Assembly: GCF_001889065.1 (NCBI RefSeq)
Contig: NZ_LWHB01000045.1
Coordinates: forward strand, 1 to 15,485
Length of the DNA stretch: 15,485 nucleotides
Origin: Suttonella ornithocola
GTDB taxonomy: Bacteria > Pseudomonadota > Gammaproteobacteria > Cardiobacteriales > Cardiobacteriaceae
Direction of reading: 5' to 3'
This document shows positions 13,928 through 15,485 of this stretch, in pieces (the first letter of the stretch is position 1; each line of letters starts with the position of its first letter). The notes under the pieces were generated by a model. It worked only from the letters and a program-made list of their open reading frames with translations. It was not told where the DNA came from and did not search any database. The position numbers and the translations under genes were made by a program.

Positions 13928-14166
13928 CTATAGAAAATGGCAATGATTTGGTAATAGAAAATTTGCGCGAGAAATTTGATTGGTATCTGTTTGTATTGTT
14001 GTAGATTTGAAGAGACGATAATAATAAGATACTGCTGTACTAGCAATTCCTAGTGAGTCTAATAACTCATTGAATTTTTCTTCGCTGATCTGCTCTAAAG
14101 CTTCCCTATTTTGGATTGAGCTCTCTGTCAGCGCGACGAATAGCAGTATAAATATCTTAATGCAGT
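13928..14166 (-). pseudogene. Unassigned decayed reading frame
   Basis: An open minus-strand frame of about 79 codons ends at a TAG (13928-13930) and has no good start. Its middle reads like real protein (REALEQISEEKFNELLDSLG, then IASTAVSYYYRLFK). A neighbouring frame just upstream also looks protein-like (IYTAIRRADRELNP), suggesting an older frameshift. The upstream side runs straight into the MITE at 14173. I do not recognise the family. It may be a gene fragment truncated by the MITE, or a chance open frame. Confidence 0.35.
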
Positions 14167-14172
14167 ATCATA

Positions 14173-14276
14173 TAGTCGAAGAAATACTAAATTGGTACGG
14201 TGTTGCCTTCACTTACTGTACAACCGTACTATCTGCACTCGGTAAGCCTTATACCAACTTTAGTCTTCTTTGGCTA
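14173..14276. repeat. 104-bp TA-flanked MITE with Correia-like core
   Basis: Terminal inverted repeats of about 27 nt (left starts TAGTCGAAGAAATACTAAAT; right, inverted, starts TAGCCAAAGAAGACTAAAGT) lie between TA at 14171-14172 and 14277-14278. The core has GTACGGT (14195-14201) facing ACCGTAC (14223-14229) plus TGTTGCCTTC and CTATCTGCACTCGG. From memory this resembles the core of repeats common in Neisseria genomes. It ends 20 bp before the gpmA terminator stem. Confidence 0.75.
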
Positions 14277-14295
14277 TAGTAATTTGCTTAATAAG

Positions 14296-14325
14296 CTACA
14301 AAAGCGGCTTTTTCCGCTTTTGTAG
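14296..14325 (-). terminator. Rho-independent terminator of gpmA (symmetrical)
   Basis: CTACAAAAGCGG, 6-nt loop, CCGCTTTTGTAG: a perfect 12-bp stem 7 bp past the gpmA stop. The T-run is built into the stem arm, so it can act as AAAAGCGG...CCGCTTTT in either direction. Confidence 0.8.
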
Positions 14326-14332
14326 AAGTTTA

Positions 14333-15079
14333 TTATTGTTTTTTGCCTTGATTTGCAACTGCTGCTTGTAGCTTACGGACTTCTTCAGGGTCACCTAAGA
14401 AAGTATCGCGAACAAGGTTCATGTCATCATCAAATTCGAATAAGTAGGGAACACCTGTCGGAAGATTTAGCTTAACGATATCTTCATCTGAAATACCTTT
14501 TAGATGTTTAACAATTCCGCGAAGACTATTACCATGTGCAGCAACGATAATTTCCCCTTCTTTTTCTAAAGTAGGTTTAATGGTGCTTTCCCAATAAGGT
14601 AGGATACGCTCAACGGTTTCTTTTAATGATTCCGTCAAAGGGAGCTCATTAGGATCAACATCTTTATAGCGAGGGTCTAAAAGCGGTGAACGTGGATCAT
14701 CTTTTGCCAATGGTGCAGGCGGCACGTCATAACTACGACGCCAAACAAGAACTTGTTCTTCGCCATATTTTTCAGCCGTTTCAGCTTTATTTAAGCCTTG
14801 TAATTCACCATAATGTTTTTCATTCAAACGCCAGCTTTTTTCAACTGGAATCCAATCTAAATCCATTTTATCTAAGGCAAAACTAAGCGTTTTAACAGCG
14901 CGTTTCAGATATGAGGTAAAAGCTTTTTTGAAATGAAACCCTTCTGTTTTTAATAATTCGCCGGCTTTTTTAGCTTCATTACAGCCTTTTTCAGTGAGAT
15001 CAACATCTGTCCAGCCAGTGAACAGATTTTTTTGATTCCACTCACTTTCGCCATGACGTAGCAATACTAAACGTTTCAT
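14333..15079 (-). CDS. gpmA: 2,3-bisphosphoglycerate-dependent phosphoglycerate mutase
   Basis: Glycolytic/gluconeogenic enzyme interconverting 3- and 2-phosphoglycerate, cytosolic. 248 aa, as expected for dPGM. The phosphohistidine is His9 in LLRHGESEWN. NLFTGWTDVDLTEKG, the RLNEKHYGELQGLNKAETA signature and the second histidine in VAAHGNSLRGIVKHL are intact; the C-terminal tail is present. ATG is preceded by GGAG at good distance. It is monocistronic, with its own promoter (15109-15137) and terminator (14296-14325). Confidence 0.97.
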   Translation of the reverse strand: MKRLVLLRHGESEWNQKNLFTGWTDVDLTEKGCNEAKKAGELLKTEGFHFKKAFTSYLKRAVKTLSFALDKMDLDWIPVEKSWRLNEKHYGELQGLNKAETAEKYGEEQVLVWRRSYDVPPAPLAKDDPRSPLLDPRYKDVDPNELPLTESLKETVERILPYWESTIKPTLEKEGEIIVAAHGNSLRGIVKHLKGISDEDIVKLNLPTGVPYLFEFDDDMNLVRDTFLGDPEEVRKLQAAVANQGKKQ

Positions 15080-15108
15080 ATTACGGTCTCCTATTGAATA
15101 ATGCTTTA

Positions 15109-15137
15109 AGTATATAAGAGCAGCGGTTCAGCAACAA
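15109..15137 (-). promoter_or_regulatory. Predicted sigma-70 promoter of gpmA
   Basis: On the minus strand TTGTTG (15137-15132) and TATACT (15114-15109) are separated by exactly 17 bp. The -10 lies 29 bp upstream of the ATG. Both hexamers are close to consensus. Confidence 0.7.
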
Positions 15138-15400
15138 TTAAAATCGCCAATAATAGCATTCATCTATATTATGTACTTGTATTGATCACTATCGTTACAA
15201 GAAATTTTTTATATTATTAAATTTCTTATTAAACAATTAGTTAATAGAAAAATATAGAAATTTTTGTTTTGAAAATACTTTTATCTTTACCGCATTAAGC
15301 TTCGCGGGAACTTTTTAGAGGTAAGAAAATGGTAGGTATTTTGCGTTAGTCACATAGCAAAAATTTTAAAAATTGCATACAGGAGAAAAAATATAAGATA
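15138..15400. other. AT-rich intergenic stretch, no gene seen
   Basis: Contains an AGAAATTT/AAATTTCT inverted pair near 15200-15227 and an AGGAG at 15381-15385 leading towards the pentanucleotide tract. A six-codon ATG frame at 15329 is too short to support. It probably holds the upstream region of a gene starting to the right of the window. Confidence 0.4.
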
Positions 15401-15485
15401 TTGTTTTGTTTTGTTTTTGTTTTGTTTTGTTTTGTTTTGTTTTGTTTTGTTTTGTTTTGTTTTGTTTTGTTTTGTTTTGTTTTGT
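15401..15485 (+). repeat. TTTTG pentanucleotide tandem repeat, runs off the window
   Basis: From 15420 to 15484 there are 13 perfect TTTTG units and a fourteenth begins. Before them lie two units and one TTTTTG interruption (15414-15419). The unit is not a multiple of three, so slippage in a reading frame would switch it on and off; in a promoter it would change spacing. True length is unknown because the tract meets the window edge. Confidence 0.95.

Noticed and set aside
14070..14279. Plus-strand ORF of 69 codons before gpmA
   Set aside because: Most of it is the MITE at 14173-14276; no SD and no recognisable domain.
15329..15349. Six-codon ORF with GAGG upstream, possible leader peptide
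   Set aside because: Too short, no regulatory codons and no attenuator hairpin after it.
15364..15400. TTGCAT and TATAAG as a promoter before the TTTTG tract
   Set aside because: The spacing is only about 13 bp, too short for a sigma-70 promoter.

Overview
The window reads as AT-rich gammaproteobacterial chromosome. The evidence is a kdsD-lptC-lptA-lptB-rpoN block, mnmA followed by hflD, a ubiG-phosphatase-YciK-like SDR cluster of the kind found in pseudomonads, and a Zur-type box in front of znuA. The AT-richness and the abundance of small TA-flanked repeats would fit a host-associated lineage such as Cardiobacteriaceae (Suttonella/Cardiobacterium/Dichelobacter type). That placement is an impression, not a test. 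Both window edges fall in repetitive DNA: an IS630 element on the left and a (TTTTG)n tract on the right. The window may therefore be a complete, repeat-bounded contig.

Layout. 1-770: right part of an IS630-family element whose transposase is split at an A7 run, inserted at a TA inside an eda (KDPG aldolase) gene. 771-1018: the decayed C-terminal relic of eda, carrying three indels. 1039-1162: an inverted-repeat element. 1169-2195: znuA (periplasmic zinc-binding protein) with a perfect Zur-like palindrome on its promoter. 2344-3163: a dead IS1016-like IS1595-family element on the minus strand, itself interrupted by a 92-bp TA-flanked MITE. Cutting the MITE out at one TA restores the local reading frame. 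3178-3203: a terminator between convergent units.

12051 down to 3202 is a minus-strand run of twelve genes with overlaps or gaps of at most about 41 nt: mnmA, hflD, hemJ-like, ubiG, mupP/gph-like, YciK-like SDR, kdsD, lptC, lptA, lptB, rpoN and a DUF1289 gene. If read as one operon it joins tRNA thiolation, haem and ubiquinone synthesis, cell-wall recycling or metabolite repair, Kdo supply, LPS export and sigma-54. kdsC is missing from its usual place between kdsD and lptC, and hpf/ptsN do not follow rpoN. The SDR has lost its catalytic Tyr and Lys. The DUF1289 protein carries four short Q-x-[S/D/E]-[L/I]-F motifs resembling the beta sliding-clamp binding pentapeptide; this is the most intriguing protein-level signal here.

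12159-13557: a divergent pair, a YebE-like DUF533 protein (minus) and a membrane-anchored retropepsin-like aspartic protease (plus). 13558-14332: a repeat graveyard with IS5-like end sequences, two more TA-flanked MITEs (one with a core resembling neisserial Correia-type repeats) and a decayed reading frame. 14333-15137: gpmA with its own terminator and promoter. 15138-15485: AT-rich DNA ending in at least 13 perfect TTTTG repeats, a likely phase-variation tract for a gene to the right.
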